The notes beneath the pieces are model-generated. The model searched no databases. It had not been told where the DNA came from and was given only the letters and a program-made list of their open reading frames with translations. DNA of 38,280 nt from contig BFEA01000952.1 in NCBI GenBank assembly GCA_003427395.1, positions 30,373 to 68,652 on the forward strand. The letters are read 5' to 3'. Position 1 is the stretch's first letter; every line of letters starts with the position of its first letter. Of this stretch, positions 10,827 to 22,066 are shown in pieces. The translations under genes and the position numbers were made by a program. This DNA comes from Chara braunii. Taxonomy: Eukaryota > Streptophyta > Charophyceae > Charales > Characeae.

Positions 10827-10942
10827 GGCCCCCGTCGGGCCTTTTGTTTCGGAATTTCGCGCAAGGTCCGTACGCCACCGCACGACTGTTCGATCCCCGA
10901 ATCGAACGGTGGCTGCGCGTCGAAATTTCCCCGACGGGGACC
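10827..10942. repeat. Foldback (MITE-like) element with interrupted arms
   Basis: Successive blocks pair inward: CCCCGTCGGG with CCCGACGGGG, GGAATTTCGCGCA with TGCGCGTCGAAATTTCC, GCCACCG with CGGTGGC, and GTTCGAT with ATCGAAC, around a central CCCCGA. The arms lie at 10827-10894 and 10901-10942, with extra bases on the left arm. GTTCGATCC resembles a pol III B box, but no tRNA fold was found. Confidence 0.65.
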
Positions 10943-11160
10943 TGGTGAGCGCAACATGACAAAAAAGTCCCTGTGGGCTAGCCCTTCCTGGGCGTCATTA
11001 AAAAATAGAGCCCTTGTTCCTGGCCACTCGCGTTCGTGTCGTCGGGTTCGCGGACCCCGCTCGAGGGGGTCTCAGGCAGCGAGGGGAAGCAGCTTGTATT
11101 TTCCAGTCCATTGGTCGGGGGGGGGGGGGGGGGGAGAGGGGGGGTTGGAGGGGTTCAGGG
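10943..11160. other. Gene-free end of unit with 18-base G run
   Basis: No gene is seen. An uninterrupted run of 18 G lies at 11117-11134, followed by more G-rich sequence directly before the adapter. The homopolymer next to an adapter may reflect poor base quality rather than genomic sequence. Confidence 0.7.
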
Positions 11161-11198
11161 CTGTCTCTTATACACATCTAGATGTGTATAAGAGACAG
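11161..11198. other. Nextera mate-pair junction adapter (contaminant)
   Basis: The 38 bases are CTGTCTCTTATACACATCT followed directly by its exact reverse complement. This is the Tn5 mosaic-end pair that forms the circularisation junction in Nextera mate-pair libraries. Translating across it yields the SYTHLDVYKRQ and LSLIHI peptides known as database contaminants. It is not biological sequence. Confidence 0.98.
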
Positions 11199-11963
11199 GT
11201 TTTGAAGGTCCTGATAATATTCTGACCGCAAGTCTTTCTGATGGAATCTTACCCATTTCAAGCGAAGGGATTCAACCTTAGCGTAAGCCATGCAACAAAA
11301 CTTGTGGAAAAGGCGTGCCTCATAAAGAAGGCAAGACCTTTCAGCATCGCGTTCGTGCAGGTGAAACGCATAGTACTCCTTTGCATTGAGCCCTGGCGGC
11401 CATCCAACTTCCGAGGCACGGCGGACAGACCAACCATCAATTCCTTCTGGGAAAAGCGAAACAAACCTCAAATAATCGTGCACTAGGGAACACTCCGGAA
11501 TGACAATTGTTGCCCGCTCACCCGGAAGAGGAGCACGCAAATGAATCTCAAGCTCACGAGGAAGAAGGTCATCTGCCATGAGAACGCAGACCTCCTGTAG
11601 GCTCGTCAGACGGTTGTAACGCGTCCGATGTTCCTCCTCGGGCATGGCATCCGGATTTATGACCAACTTCCTTCCATTCAACGCTCCCGGTGGAAGGTCA
11701 GCGATGGTCATGAAGTCCTTCACGTAGTTATTACACTGTTGTAGTAACTCGTGAAACCTTTTTAACATTCGTCTCATTCGGTGAAGTTCGGCATCAGACG
11801 TGTATGCAGACCAGTCGACGAACCATTTTGACCTTGCGTGGTCCGACCACGACCTCGAGGTCGTAGACGAACGTTTTGTGGAATCTTTCCCTGATCCCAT
11901 CCCGGATGTCGCTGCAGGCTCCCCCTCGCCCCTCGACGAAGACATCTTATCTGCAGACGACAA
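11178..11963 (-). pseudogene. Helitron N-terminal fragment fused to adapter, copy 2
   Basis: Same as the 4474-5250 fragment for its first roughly 250 codons. At the unit boundary the residues after YYQDL become QN and then the adapter-encoded LSLIHI. The fusion is artificial and this should not be annotated as a gene. Confidence 0.9.
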
Positions 11964-13680
11964 CGGAAAAGAAATGAACCACCAGAGAGCGTCAAGTCAC
12001 AGACAAAATACAACGCAGGCAAAAAACGCGGGCGACAAACATTGCGCCCAACACGTCGATCACATGACGCCGTTCCAGGACCTCGAAGTTCGGATCCCGG
12101 CGAACTTTGGACGCGAAGACCTTTAATGACCTCTTACCTGCAACGAGATCAATCTTTAAAAAGGGACACACGTCATGCGGTCCGGCAACAACCACATCGG
12201 TATATCTGAAACACAGATGCCGACTACATGGGTAATAAACGGGAGGTTATGTTCGAAGCTCGCGTTGGACCAGGCAGTGTCCTCCACTTAGCACTCGGAA
12301 CCCGGACAGGCTAGCACGCGAAGTCCGCCTGGGTCCCGACTAAAAGATGGTGCGACAGAAAGAGAGAAACAGCCAGCCCATGTAGCCAGCGTTCCAGAAC
12401 CGTGCTCGAGCGAACATACTCCGCAACTGCATTTGATCAAAACCAGAAGTCAGAGACTGACTCTCCCCGTCGCCGGGCGGGTTGTGCGAACCACCGGACG
12501 GGCATGTCCGACGACAAACCAACGCACATCCCGAAAGATGAAGTTCGTCGGGATCCGAACTTCAGGACGATGTGACAGGCAGAGACGGCGTCAGAGACAC
12601 ACGGTCCATAGACTCAACCACGACCTGGGAATGCCACACAGACATGAGAGGCCGGTTGAGAAGGATAAGATCGCCGAAATCCGAACTTCTTCTGATATGC
12701 GCAGCAGCCGTGACAACATTGTATGGGTCCCTAATAGGGCAGAACGAAACGTGTGGAGCAGGGAGGACAGGAGCTGTTGTCGCAATCCACAGGGGATCAG
12801 GAAGACCAGTGTCTGTCCAATAGACAGGCGTCACAGGAAGTTCGCCGGGATCCGAACTTCAGGACGCTGCGAGAAAGATACACAGAGAGAAATACTGGAT
12901 CACGTATGAGGTTAAAGTAGGGGTCCGAGCAAGGTGTTGGAGGGAGAACTCGGGGTGTCAGAGCTGACCGTAGGTTTTGATGGCAGTAGTTATTGAGTCT
13001 GTCTATGCTCTAAACAGATCCAGATGCAACTAGAGGGTCCGTAAACCGGGATCTCTAACGGGTTTCAGGAAACGCGAAGCTCGCGCGACCCTGCGCTCAT
13101 TCGCACCTGGGATCCCTAAGAGTGCTTTTGGCATTTCGCGACTGGGATCCCTAAGAGTGGTTTTGGCATTTCGCAACGACAATGATCGACTGTTTGGCAC
13201 ATGTCGATGGTGGTTGGGCGACAACCGAACACGGATAGTGTTTTTGAAGTTCGGTTGGCGGCGGTCGTAGATCGCGAACGTCGGCAGGAGGAATTGGTCG
13301 CATAACCTTTTCGAAGGCCGCGGCCTCAAGCAAAACCGTGCTCGTGGTGCCCGACGGTTCTTGCCGTCCGCCCGACGCCAGCAGTACCAAAGACAAATCA
13401 ACGCACAACCCAAAACGCGAAGTTCGCCGGGATCCGAACTTCGTCGGGGCGCGACATGGAAGGAGACGGCGTCAGAGATAGACCTCCAACATGATTTTCG
13501 TTGGTTGTTGAACTGAACGACGATCAGGGATTTGCACGAAAAGTGCGCGGTGTAGTGTCTACTAGCAACTGTTGCCTCTCACACCTCCGTCCACTGCTAC
13601 ACATCTAATATTATAGGCAGCAAAACAGCATCTCATACCTCTCCCTTTCTTTCCCTTAAACACCAAGACTGACTACCAGT

Positions 13681-14787
13681 TCAGATGTGCCGACATTCGG
13701 GGTTCCCCTGGAACGATGTCCGTGAACTGAAGCCGTACAAAGCATAAATTGATGATCCGTATACGTGGATCTGCGGTTCGTCTACCGATGCCCTCTCCGA
13801 AAAGACGGACATGTATTTCATCCTAACAAACACTCCCGGTCGTGCTAAGGAATTCCCTATACAGTCCCGTATATCGGACACTTTCTCCTCGACCTCACGA
13901 TGCAACGAAAAGTTTTGGACCCGCCCTACTATCACCAAATCGCGCCACCCATCTACACGTTCAGGCCCGCGCGTCCGCACAAGTTTGGACCCCTTCGAAG
14001 CAGCGACACATAGAACTCTGGCGAAATCAGACCCGAGCACAGTCAATCACACACAACAGTATGACACAGCTTGTGGAGAATTCCCGGGGCAGCGGAGCGG
14101 GTACTGCTCTAGGAACGAGTAGTGGCGAGCGCAGTCCACCAACTCTTGTTTCCGTGGGCCTCCCCAAGTTCGTGGCGACGACCTAACGTAGTGGCACTCG
14201 AGGCGGCTGAAATGGCGGCTAATGCAGCCCAGTGCTCTGCTCATATGGTTCAGGAACTTGTGTCCGAGGACAACGTCAGACACCAGGATGAGGTTCCCGA
14301 ACTCCAACATGTTGGCGAACTTGTACTGGCTTGCCCAAGGACATCGACTCTCCATCGTGGCCCAATTCCCATCGCACCAACCGTCAATATGCCCGCCCAT
14401 GCACGGGACGACGGTCATCCAGGGGTCCTCGTCGAAGTCTTCTTCGGTCGCTTCGTGGATCGTAGTTACACCGTTGAAATACCGCACAGATCTCGCGCAA
14501 GGACGAAACGGTTCTGCCAAGCGAATGTGCGTCTCGGGACTCATGGTCCGTGGTGTCGAGAACATCGACTCCATGATTCGTGGTGTCGAGAAGGTCGCCT
14601 CCATTACGCACCCTACACACCACGCGCACATGCCAAACGACACACGTGGGCACGGAGACACTCGTAAACACGTCGTGTTTCGCGATCTGTGACCTATGGC
14701 ATTAGACGGAGCACACGCTCGAAGATCTAAATTTGGGTGGTCGACTTGGTTGGTGTTCACTTCTACCAGCCAGTAGGCCAGCCGCAA
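13681..14787 (-). pseudogene. Family F gene 1, copy in unit 2
   Basis: Identical to 6968-8074 at +6713, including the same TGA. It is probably an assembly duplicate rather than a second gene. Confidence 0.6.
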
Positions 14788-17700
14788 ACATGTCCCACGA
14801 GAGGCGGGAACCTCATGTCCGCCGTGATCCGAACTTGGCGAGACTGCGCGGGAAAGACAAAGGTGTCTCTCAAACTCGCCGTCCCAAACTTTCTTGAGGT
14901 TCGGATCTCGGCGGACTTCACATTTTTACGAATCCAAAGTTGTGGCAATCCACCGGGCGCTAGAAACTCCATAGTCGGAACCCACACCACCCGAATATTG
15001 AAGTATGCCTGGGTCCGAACTTGACAACCGCATGAGGACCCCTGTACGAGAAGTTCGGATCCCAGCGGACTTCGCATTTTATCGAATCTGAAGTTCGTCG
15101 GTATTCGAAATTGACGACTGTCCGAGGAACCGTGCACGGCAGGTTCGGATCCACGGCCCAGCAAGCGGGCCGCAAACATGAATTGTGAAAGGAGGAAATC
15201 TCAAGTTCGTCGGGATCCGAACTTGGCAAAATCGCGCGGCAGAGACACTGTCGACGAAGTCGACGATGGGACGAGGAACCGTGCACGAGAAGTACGGGTT
15301 GTGGTTGCGGGCAGTTAGAATTTGGCGAACTCGGCGATTGAACGAGGAGCCGTTCGCGAGAAGTTCGGATCCCAGCGGACTTCAAGTGTTTACGAATCCG
15401 AGGTTGTGGCAATTCCCCAGGCGCCAGCAAGTCCGCATTCTGAACCCAAACAATGCGAAAAGCGAAGTTTGTCGGGGTCCGAACTTGATGTATGTGCGAG
15501 GAACCGTGCAGGAGAAGTCCGGATCCCAGCGGACTTCGCATTTTCACCAAACCGAAGTTCATCGAGGTCCGGACTTGACGATTGTACAAGGGACCTTGCA
15601 AGCGAGGTTCGAATCCACAGCCCAGCAGGCGGGCTGCGAACATGTATTCCGAAAGGCGGGAACATGAAGTTCGTCGGGATCCGGCCTTGGCGAAATTGCA
15701 TGGGAGAGACACACCTGTCTACCAAATTCGCCGTCCAATAATTTCTTGAAGTTCAGATCCCGGCGGACTTCGAATTCCTACACATCATCGGCTGTGGTTG
15801 TGGGGCGGGGTTGCGAAACGTGTTCGAACAGGTGCACAAGCTCGCCGGAATGCGAACTTCTTCCGGTGTTTGGTTGCGCGATCAGTTCAGTTTGATTGCG
15901 CGATCAGTTCGCCAAAGTTCGACGTCTGACGAGGTTCGACGCACGCCGAGGTTTGATGTGAAGCCAGGTTCCATGCCCAACATGGTTCGATGTTATACAA
16001 GGTTTGATGAGCAACAACATTGTGTGATCCGTTCGCGGACACATGATCCATTGCCTTCTGCGATCCGTTCACGGGCACATGATCAATTGCCGTGTGGATT
16101 CTCTGCGAAGAAAGGATTTCTCGCAGATCGGTCGCTTGTTGTCGCTGCTTCCAACGTCTGGAGATTGATAATCTGGTCGGCGAGCGACCGGTCTATCGAA
16201 CTTGTTGATAGTCTTCGACAGAACACTCGATTGGTCAGGAGATCTGCCAGGATCAACTATTTGATTGGGTGCTCGGTTGGCGGTTGGTGTGCTGGTTGAT
16301 CAACCAGTCGAGCAACCGCCAACAAAGCACCCGATCAAACAGTTGATCATGGCAGATCTCCTGACCAATCGACTGCTCGCTCGCCGACGGGTTGATCATG
16401 CACGCGCACACGCATACGCACAGACGCAAGCACACGCACATCGCCTGCAGGACCACATAACAGGTCACGATGCTCAAACAGCACTCGCACGCACACGCAC
16501 ACACACACAAAGACGCACATCGCCGCGTGTGTTTTGATGTTGCCATTGAGACAAGCGAAACACACACACAGTGATAACGTCGGGACAACACACACGATCA
16601 ATTGACCGATCGCGAGTAATCTGTTAGCGTTTTGCGATTGGTCGGATGGATGCGTTTGCGATCCCGAAGTTGTCTCCTCGTGCACCGATTAATCATCCGT
16701 TTGGCGGATCAGGGGCGATATTGTTGTGACAACAAACAACATCAATCACCCGATCGCGAGTGGTCGGCTTATGTTTCGTGATGGGTCGGTTCATCGCGTG
16801 TATGTTCTAGACATTGTCACCACGTGTTCGACCGGAGCTTTCTCTGTTGGTTGGTTGAATGCAGCAGAAGCTCACACACTCTCACGCACACACAAAAAGA
16901 AAAACACACACGCGGTGATAACGTCGGCACGCCAGACAAGATGAATCGACCAATCACGATTGATCTGATCGTGTTTCGCGATTGGTCGACGGATGTGTTC
17001 GCTGTGTCGACATTGCCACCGCGTGTTTTGATCGATCATCCATTGGGCGGATCGGCGGATATGACATTGGGACAGCACAAAGGATCATATCGAGTGTGGT
17101 CAGTGCTCAAAATGTGATTGTGTTTCGTGATTGGCCACCGCGTGTTCGATACAACCTTTCGTGATTCGCTTGTTGAGCACCACAGGAGCACACCGGAATA
17201 CAGTTCTGCGCTAAAACCTGTGCAATCATTGGATATTTTGCACCTCTCAACCCCGATTGCAGCAGACGCAGAGTGGAAGTGCAAAACATGTCAATCATCC
17301 CAGACCCAACCCCGATTGCACCCCGCAATCGTGGGGTGCGTCAGTGCCAGGAAACGAGCGCGGTGAGGAATGGTTGTCCCTTCTCTTTGCCAGCTATGGC
17401 GCTCCAGCTGTGCGGGGTGGTGTTGTTGACGATAGTGGCGGTGCGAGGCTTCCGTCGGGCAACATCTCCCCAGCAAAAATGCAGAACGCATCGTTAATGC
17501 CCAGGGCGCCGCTCATACTTGTAGGTGCGCGGGACTCGAGGCCCCCGTCGGGCCTTTTGTTTCGGAATTTCGCGCAAGGTCCGTACGCCACCGCACGACT
17601 GTTCGATCCCCGAATCGAACGGTGGCTGCGCGTCGAAATTTCCCCGACGGGGACCTGGTGAGCGCAACATGACAAAAAAGTCCCTGTGGGCTAGCCCTTC

Positions 17701-17873
17701 CTGGGCGTCATTAAAAAATAGAGCCCTTGTTCCTGGCCACTCGCGTTCGTGTCGTCGGGTTCGCGGACCCCGCTCGAGGGGGTCTCAGGCAGCGAGGGGA
17801 AGCAGCTTGTATTTTCCAGTCCATTGGTCGGGGGGGGGGGGGGGGGGAGAGGGGGGGTTGGAGGGGTTCAGGG

Positions 17874-17911
17874 CTGTCTCTTATACACATCTAGATGTGT
17901 ATAAGAGACAG
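17874..17911. other. Nextera mate-pair junction adapter (contaminant), second occurrence
   Basis: Identical 38-base adapter junction, 6,713 bp after the first, at the boundary between unit copies 2 and 3. Confidence 0.98.
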
Positions 17912-18676
17912 GTTTTGAAGGTCCTGATAATATTCTGACCGCAAGTCTTTCTGATGGAATCTTACCCATTTCAAGCGAAGGGATTCAACCTTAGCGTAAG
18001 CCATGCAACAAAACTTGTGGAAAAGGCGTGCCTCATAAAGAAGGCAAGACCTTTCAGCATCGCGTTCGTGCAGGTGAAACGCATAGTACTCCTTTGCATT
18101 GAGCCCTGGCGGCCATCCAACTTCCGAGGCACGGCGGACAGACCAACCATCAATTCCTTCTGGGAAAAGCGAAACAAACCTCAAATAATCGTGCACTAGG
18201 GAACACTCCGGAATGACAATTGTTGCCCGCTCACCCGGAAGAGGAGCACGCAAATGAATCTCAAGCTCACGAGGAAGAAGGTCATCTGCCATGAGAACGC
18301 AGACCTCCTGTAGGCTCGTCAGACGGTTGTAACGCGTCCGATGTTCCTCCTCGGGCATGGCATCCGGATTTATGACCAACTTCCTTCCATTCAACGCTCC
18401 CGGTGGAAGGTCAGCGATGGTCATGAAGTCCTTCACGTAGTTATTACACTGTTGTAGTAACTCGTGAAACCTTTTTAACATTCGTCTCATTCGGTGAAGT
18501 TCGGCATCAGACGTGTATGCAGACCAGTCGACGAACCATTTTGACCTTGCGTGGTCCGACCACGACCTCGAGGTCGTAGACGAACGTTTTGTGGAATCTT
18601 TCCCTGATCCCATCCCGGATGTCGCTGCAGGCTCCCCCTCGCCCCTCGACGAAGACATCTTATCTGCAGACGACAA
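17891..18676 (-). pseudogene. Helitron N-terminal fragment fused to adapter, copy 3
   Basis: Identical to 11178-11963 at +6713, including the adapter-encoded C-terminal residues. Artificial fusion at the junction between unit copies 2 and 3. Confidence 0.9.
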
Positions 18677-20555
18677 CGGAAAAGAAATGAACCACCAGAG
18701 AGCGTCAAGTCACAGACAAAATACAACGCAGGCAAAAAACGCGGGCGACAAACATTGCGCCCAACACGTCGATCACATGACGCCGTTCCAGGACCTCGAA
18801 GTTCGGATCCCGGCGAACTTTGGACGCGAAGACCTTTAATGACCTCTTACCTGCAACGAGATCAATCTTTAAAAAGGGACACACGTCATGCGGTCCGGCA
18901 ACAACCACATCGGTATATCTGAAACACAGATGCCGACTACATGGGTAATAAACGGGAGGTTATGTTCGAAGCTCGCGTTGGACCAGGCAGTGTCCTCCAC
19001 TTAGCACTCGGAACCCGGACAGGCTAGCACGCGAAGTCCGCCTGGGTCCCGACTAAAAGATGGTGCGACAGAAAGAGAGAAACAGCCAGCCCATGTAGCC
19101 AGCGTTCCAGAACCGTGCTCGAGCGAACATACTCCGCAACTGCATTTGATCAAAACCAGAAGTCAGAGACTGACTCTCCCCGTCGCCGGGCGGGTTGTGC
19201 GAACCACCGGACGGGCATGTCCGACGACAAACCAACGCACATCCCGAAAGATGAAGTTCGTCGGGATCCGAACTTCAGGACGATGTGACAGGCAGAGACG
19301 GCGTCAGAGACACACGGTCCATAGACTCAACCACGACCTGGGAATGCCACACAGACATGAGAGGCCGGTTGAGAAGGATAAGATCGCCGAAATCCGAACT
19401 TCTTCTGATATGCGCAGCAGCCGTGACAACATTGTATGGGTCCCTAATAGGGCAGAACGAAACGTGTGGAGCAGGGAGGACAGGAGCTGTTGTCGCAATC
19501 CACAGGGGATCAGGAAGACCAGTGTCTGTCCAATAGACAGGCGTCACAGGAAGTTCGCCGGGATCCGAACTTCAGGACGCTGCGAGAAAGATACACAGAG
19601 AGAAATACTGGATCACGTATGAGGTTAAAGTAGGGGTCCGAGCAAGGTGTTGGAGGGAGAACTCGGGGTGTCAGAGCTGACCGTAGGTTTTGATGGCAGT
19701 AGTTATTGAGTCTGTCTATGCTCTAAACAGATCCAGATGCAACTAGAGGGTCCGTAAACCGGGATCTCTAACGGGTTTCAGGAAACGCGAAGCTCGCGCG
19801 ACCCTGCGCTCATTCGCACCTGGGATCCCTAAGAGTGCTTTTGGCATTTCGCGACTGGGATCCCTAAGAGTGGTTTTGGCATTTCGCAACGACAATGATC
19901 GACTGTTTGGCACATGTCGATGGTGGTTGGGCGACAACCGAACACGGATAGTGTTTTTGAAGTTCGGTTGGCGGCGGTCGTAGATCGCGAACGTCGGCAG
20001 GAGGAATTGGTCGCATAACCTTTTCGAAGGCCGCGGCCTCAAGCAAAACCGTGCTCGTGGTGCCCGACGGTTCTTGCCGTCCGCCCGACGCCAGCAGTAC
20101 CAAAGACAAATCAACGCACAACCCAAAACGCGAAGTTCGCCGGGATCCGAACTTCGTCGGGGCGCGACATGGAAGGAGACGGCGTCAGAGATAGACCTCC
20201 AACATGATTTTCGTTGGTTGTTGAACTGAACGACGATCAGGGATTTGCACGAAAAGTGCGCGGTGTAGTGTCTACTAGCAACTGTTGCCTCTCACACCTC
20301 CGTCCACTGCTACACATCTAATATTATAGGCAGCAAAACAGCATCTCATACCTCTCCCTTTCTTTCCCTTAAACACCAAGACTGACTACCAGTTCAGATG
20401 TGCCGACATTCGGGGTTCCCCTGGAACGATGTCCGTGAACTGAAGCCGTACAAAGCATAAATTGATGATCCGTATACGTGGATCTGCGGTTCGTCTACCG
20501 ATGCCCTCTCCGAAAAGACGGACATGTATTTCATCCTAACAAACACTCCCGGTCG
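17919..20555. repeat. 6,713-bp unit, copy 3, truncated at the gap
   Basis: Identical to copies 1 and 2 for its first 2,637 bases (corresponding to 4493-7129), then cut by the run of N inside the C-terminal part of family F gene 1. Features of copy 1 up to 7129 recur here at +13426. Confidence 0.93.
20394..20555 (-). pseudogene. Family F gene 1, C-terminal remnant in unit 3, cut by gap
   Basis: Only the last 54 codons (RPGVFVRMKYMSVFSE.. to the stop at 20394) are present before the run of N. Reading through the N into 20590 and beyond gives unrelated sequence, so the two sides of the gap are not one gene. Confidence 0.6.
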
Positions 20556-20589
20556 NNNNNNNNNNNNNNNNNNNNNNNNNNNNNNNNNN
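20556..20589. other. Assembly gap (34 N)
   Basis: Run of N joining the truncated third unit to unrelated sequence. The real distance and even the linkage are unknown. Confidence 0.99.
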
Positions 20590-21207
20590 GGGGTTCGCGG
20601 CCATTCGCGTCTCCTGCCTGGCGAGTGGGGTCTGAGGCCGCGCGGGGGGACACAGGCTGGTCTTTCCATGGGGTGCGACGATAGTTTGGGGCTCCGCTGC
20701 CTGGGGTCCGGTGCAGCCCATTCGCATCTCCAGCCGTGACGAGCGCATTCACGCGCGACGTCCCTTCGGCGACCTCCTCCATCGCCTTTGCTGCTCCGCT
20801 GTTGCGCCACGTGTCTGCGGGCGTGGGTGTAAGGGTTCCCTCTCGTCGCCAACTCTTTCCCATCCTTCAGCCTGCTACCGGGGTCCAGTTGTCGGCGCTT
20901 CGACATTCCTTCTTTGCGTTCTGCGTTAGCAATTGGCCGCCGTGGTCTGCGCTCAGCCCTTGTCGAATAGTCGCGCCATCGTGTGAGCTTTGCCATCGTC
21001 GAAGAACTGCGCCTCGTCTAGGAATTGTGCCCCGTCAGAGAGTTGCGCCATCGTGTGCGTTGTGCCCTCGTTAAGGTAAAGTGGTTTTCTGCCTGCCCGC
21101 GTGTCAGTCGCCGCACATGCTTGCCGGCGCATGGGAGCAGCCGCATCGCGCCACGTGTTGCAAGTTGCAGGGACAGCGGGAACGGATGTCGATGACATTG
21201 GGGCACA
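20590..21207. other. Gene-free GC-rich sequence right of gap
   Basis: No supported gene. It contains short degenerate repeats of the type GTTGCGCCATCGTGTG and TTGTGCCCCGTC around 20955-21075. Nothing in it matches the 6.7-kb unit that precedes the gap. Confidence 0.6.
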
Positions 21208-21276
21208 TGGTTTTTGTATGCCCTTTTGCTTCCCACTCGTTCGTTCCTCGCGAGCGGCCCCATGACTCTTGTTTAC

Positions 21277-21310
<34 letters not shown>

Positions 21311-21818
21311 GTCATCATCATCATCATCATCATCGTCATCATCCTCATCGTCATTGTCATCGTCATCATCATCATCATCATCATCGTTGTCATCATCATC
21401 AAAACCATCATCATCATCATCATGATCATCATCATCCTCATCATCATCAACAACATCATCAACATCATCATCATCATCATCATCGACATCATCGTAGTCA
21501 TCAACATCGCCACCGTCCACGTCATCATCATCATCATCATCATCTGCATCGCAATCAGCATCATCATCATCTTCATCAACACCCCGATGATCATCATGTC
21601 GTGGCACGTGTCGCAAATGGTGGGGACGGAGGGAACGGATGACGAAGACACTGGGGCACACGGTTACTGTGTTCCCTTCTGCTTCCCTCTCGCTCGTTCC
21701 ACGTGATCGCCCCCATGATTCCTGCTTGGGTTGGCGATCGGCCAGATGGTTTTTGTATTTCCTTCTCTTCTCACTCCTTCGTTCCTCGCGACAGGCCCCA
21801 TGATTCCTGCTTGGCTTG
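21208..21818. repeat. Three diverged copies of a roughly 70-bp block flanking the microsatellite
   Basis: Blocks at 21208-21272, 21658-21729 and 21743-21818 share a GGTTTTTGTATxxCCTTxT start, a CTCRYTCSTTCGTTCCTCGCG-like middle and a GGCCCCATGATTCCTGCTT end. The microsatellite has expanded between the first and second blocks. Confidence 0.7.
21277..21597. repeat. Interrupted (ATC)n trinucleotide microsatellite, about 320 bp
   Basis: Almost entirely CAT/ATC triplets with CGT, CCT, CAA and CTG interruptions. The long poly-His, poly-Ile, poly-Ser and poly-Asp/Met translations from its six frames are composition artefacts. Confidence 0.97.
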
Positions 21819-21836
21819 GCATTGAAGACGAGCCAA

Positions 21837-21908
21837 CTGAACATTGCAAAACACTCCCACGTGGTTGTCATACTGAACATTGCAAAACACTCCCGCGTGG
21901 TTGAGGCA
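21837..21908. repeat. 36-bp tandem duplication
   Basis: CTGAACATTGCAAAACACTC begins at 21837 and again at 21873. The two 36-bp units differ at a few positions. Confidence 0.8.
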
Positions 21909-21989
21909 AACACGAAATCACTTTTTTCCAGCAGAACACGAGATCCCGTCGACAAACGTTCCTCGCACGTTTGCTTTTCTCATCAAACA

Positions 21990-22066
21990 GTTCAGAGGTT
22001 GTTTAACACAAAGGAGATGCATTGGACTGCAAATCCACGACTGATGGTTGGAATCCCTCGCAGGAC
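21990..22066 (+). tRNA. tRNA-Cys(GCA)-like relic
   Basis: Anticodon arm TTGGA, loop CTGCAAA (anticodon GCA at 22029-22031), TCCAC. The T arm is GATGG, a seven-base loop TTGGAAT (family TTCRANN, with one change) and CCCTC at 22043-22059. The D-arm is weak and I could not pair an acceptor stem, so this is a decayed tRNA, a tRNA-derived retroposon head, or chance similarity. Confidence 0.25.

Larger units (their letters stand above)
4493..11205. repeat. 6,713-bp unit, copy 1 (probably the only real copy)
   Basis: Copy 1 of a unit that recurs with an exact offset of 6,713 bp. Homology begins at 4493 (shared AGGTCCTGATAATATTC with 11206 and 17919). Upstream of 4493 copy 1 continues into the rest of the Helitron gene, while copies 2 and 3 are preceded by adapter sequence. 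The unit holds the Helitron N-terminus, dyad-motif-rich DNA, family F gene 1, the 464-bp repeats, two foldbacks, CA-rich DNA and an 18-base G run just before the adapter. Confidence 0.95.
11206..17918. repeat. 6,713-bp unit, copy 2 (likely assembly duplicate)
   Basis: All translated stretches and the lines I compared are identical to copy 1, with a constant offset of 6,713. In decaying repeat DNA real tandem copies would be expected to differ. With adapter at both boundaries, the simplest reading is a false loop in the assembly graph. Every feature given for copy 1 recurs here at +6713. Confidence 0.93.

Noticed and set aside
11161-11198. Natural Tn5-like insertion or inverted terminal repeats
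   Set aside because: The two mosaic ends abut with nothing between them and no target duplication, exactly as in the mate-pair junction adapter.
11178-18676. Tandem array of Helitron N-terminal genes
   Set aside because: Boundaries are sequencing adapter and the copies appear identical, so they are assembly duplicates, and the C-terminal LSLIHI residues are adapter-encoded.
21104-21955. Long open frames with poly-Asp, poly-His, poly-Ile, poly-Met or poly-Ser
   Set aside because: They are six-frame translations of the ATC trinucleotide microsatellite, all open at once, with no other protein-like content.
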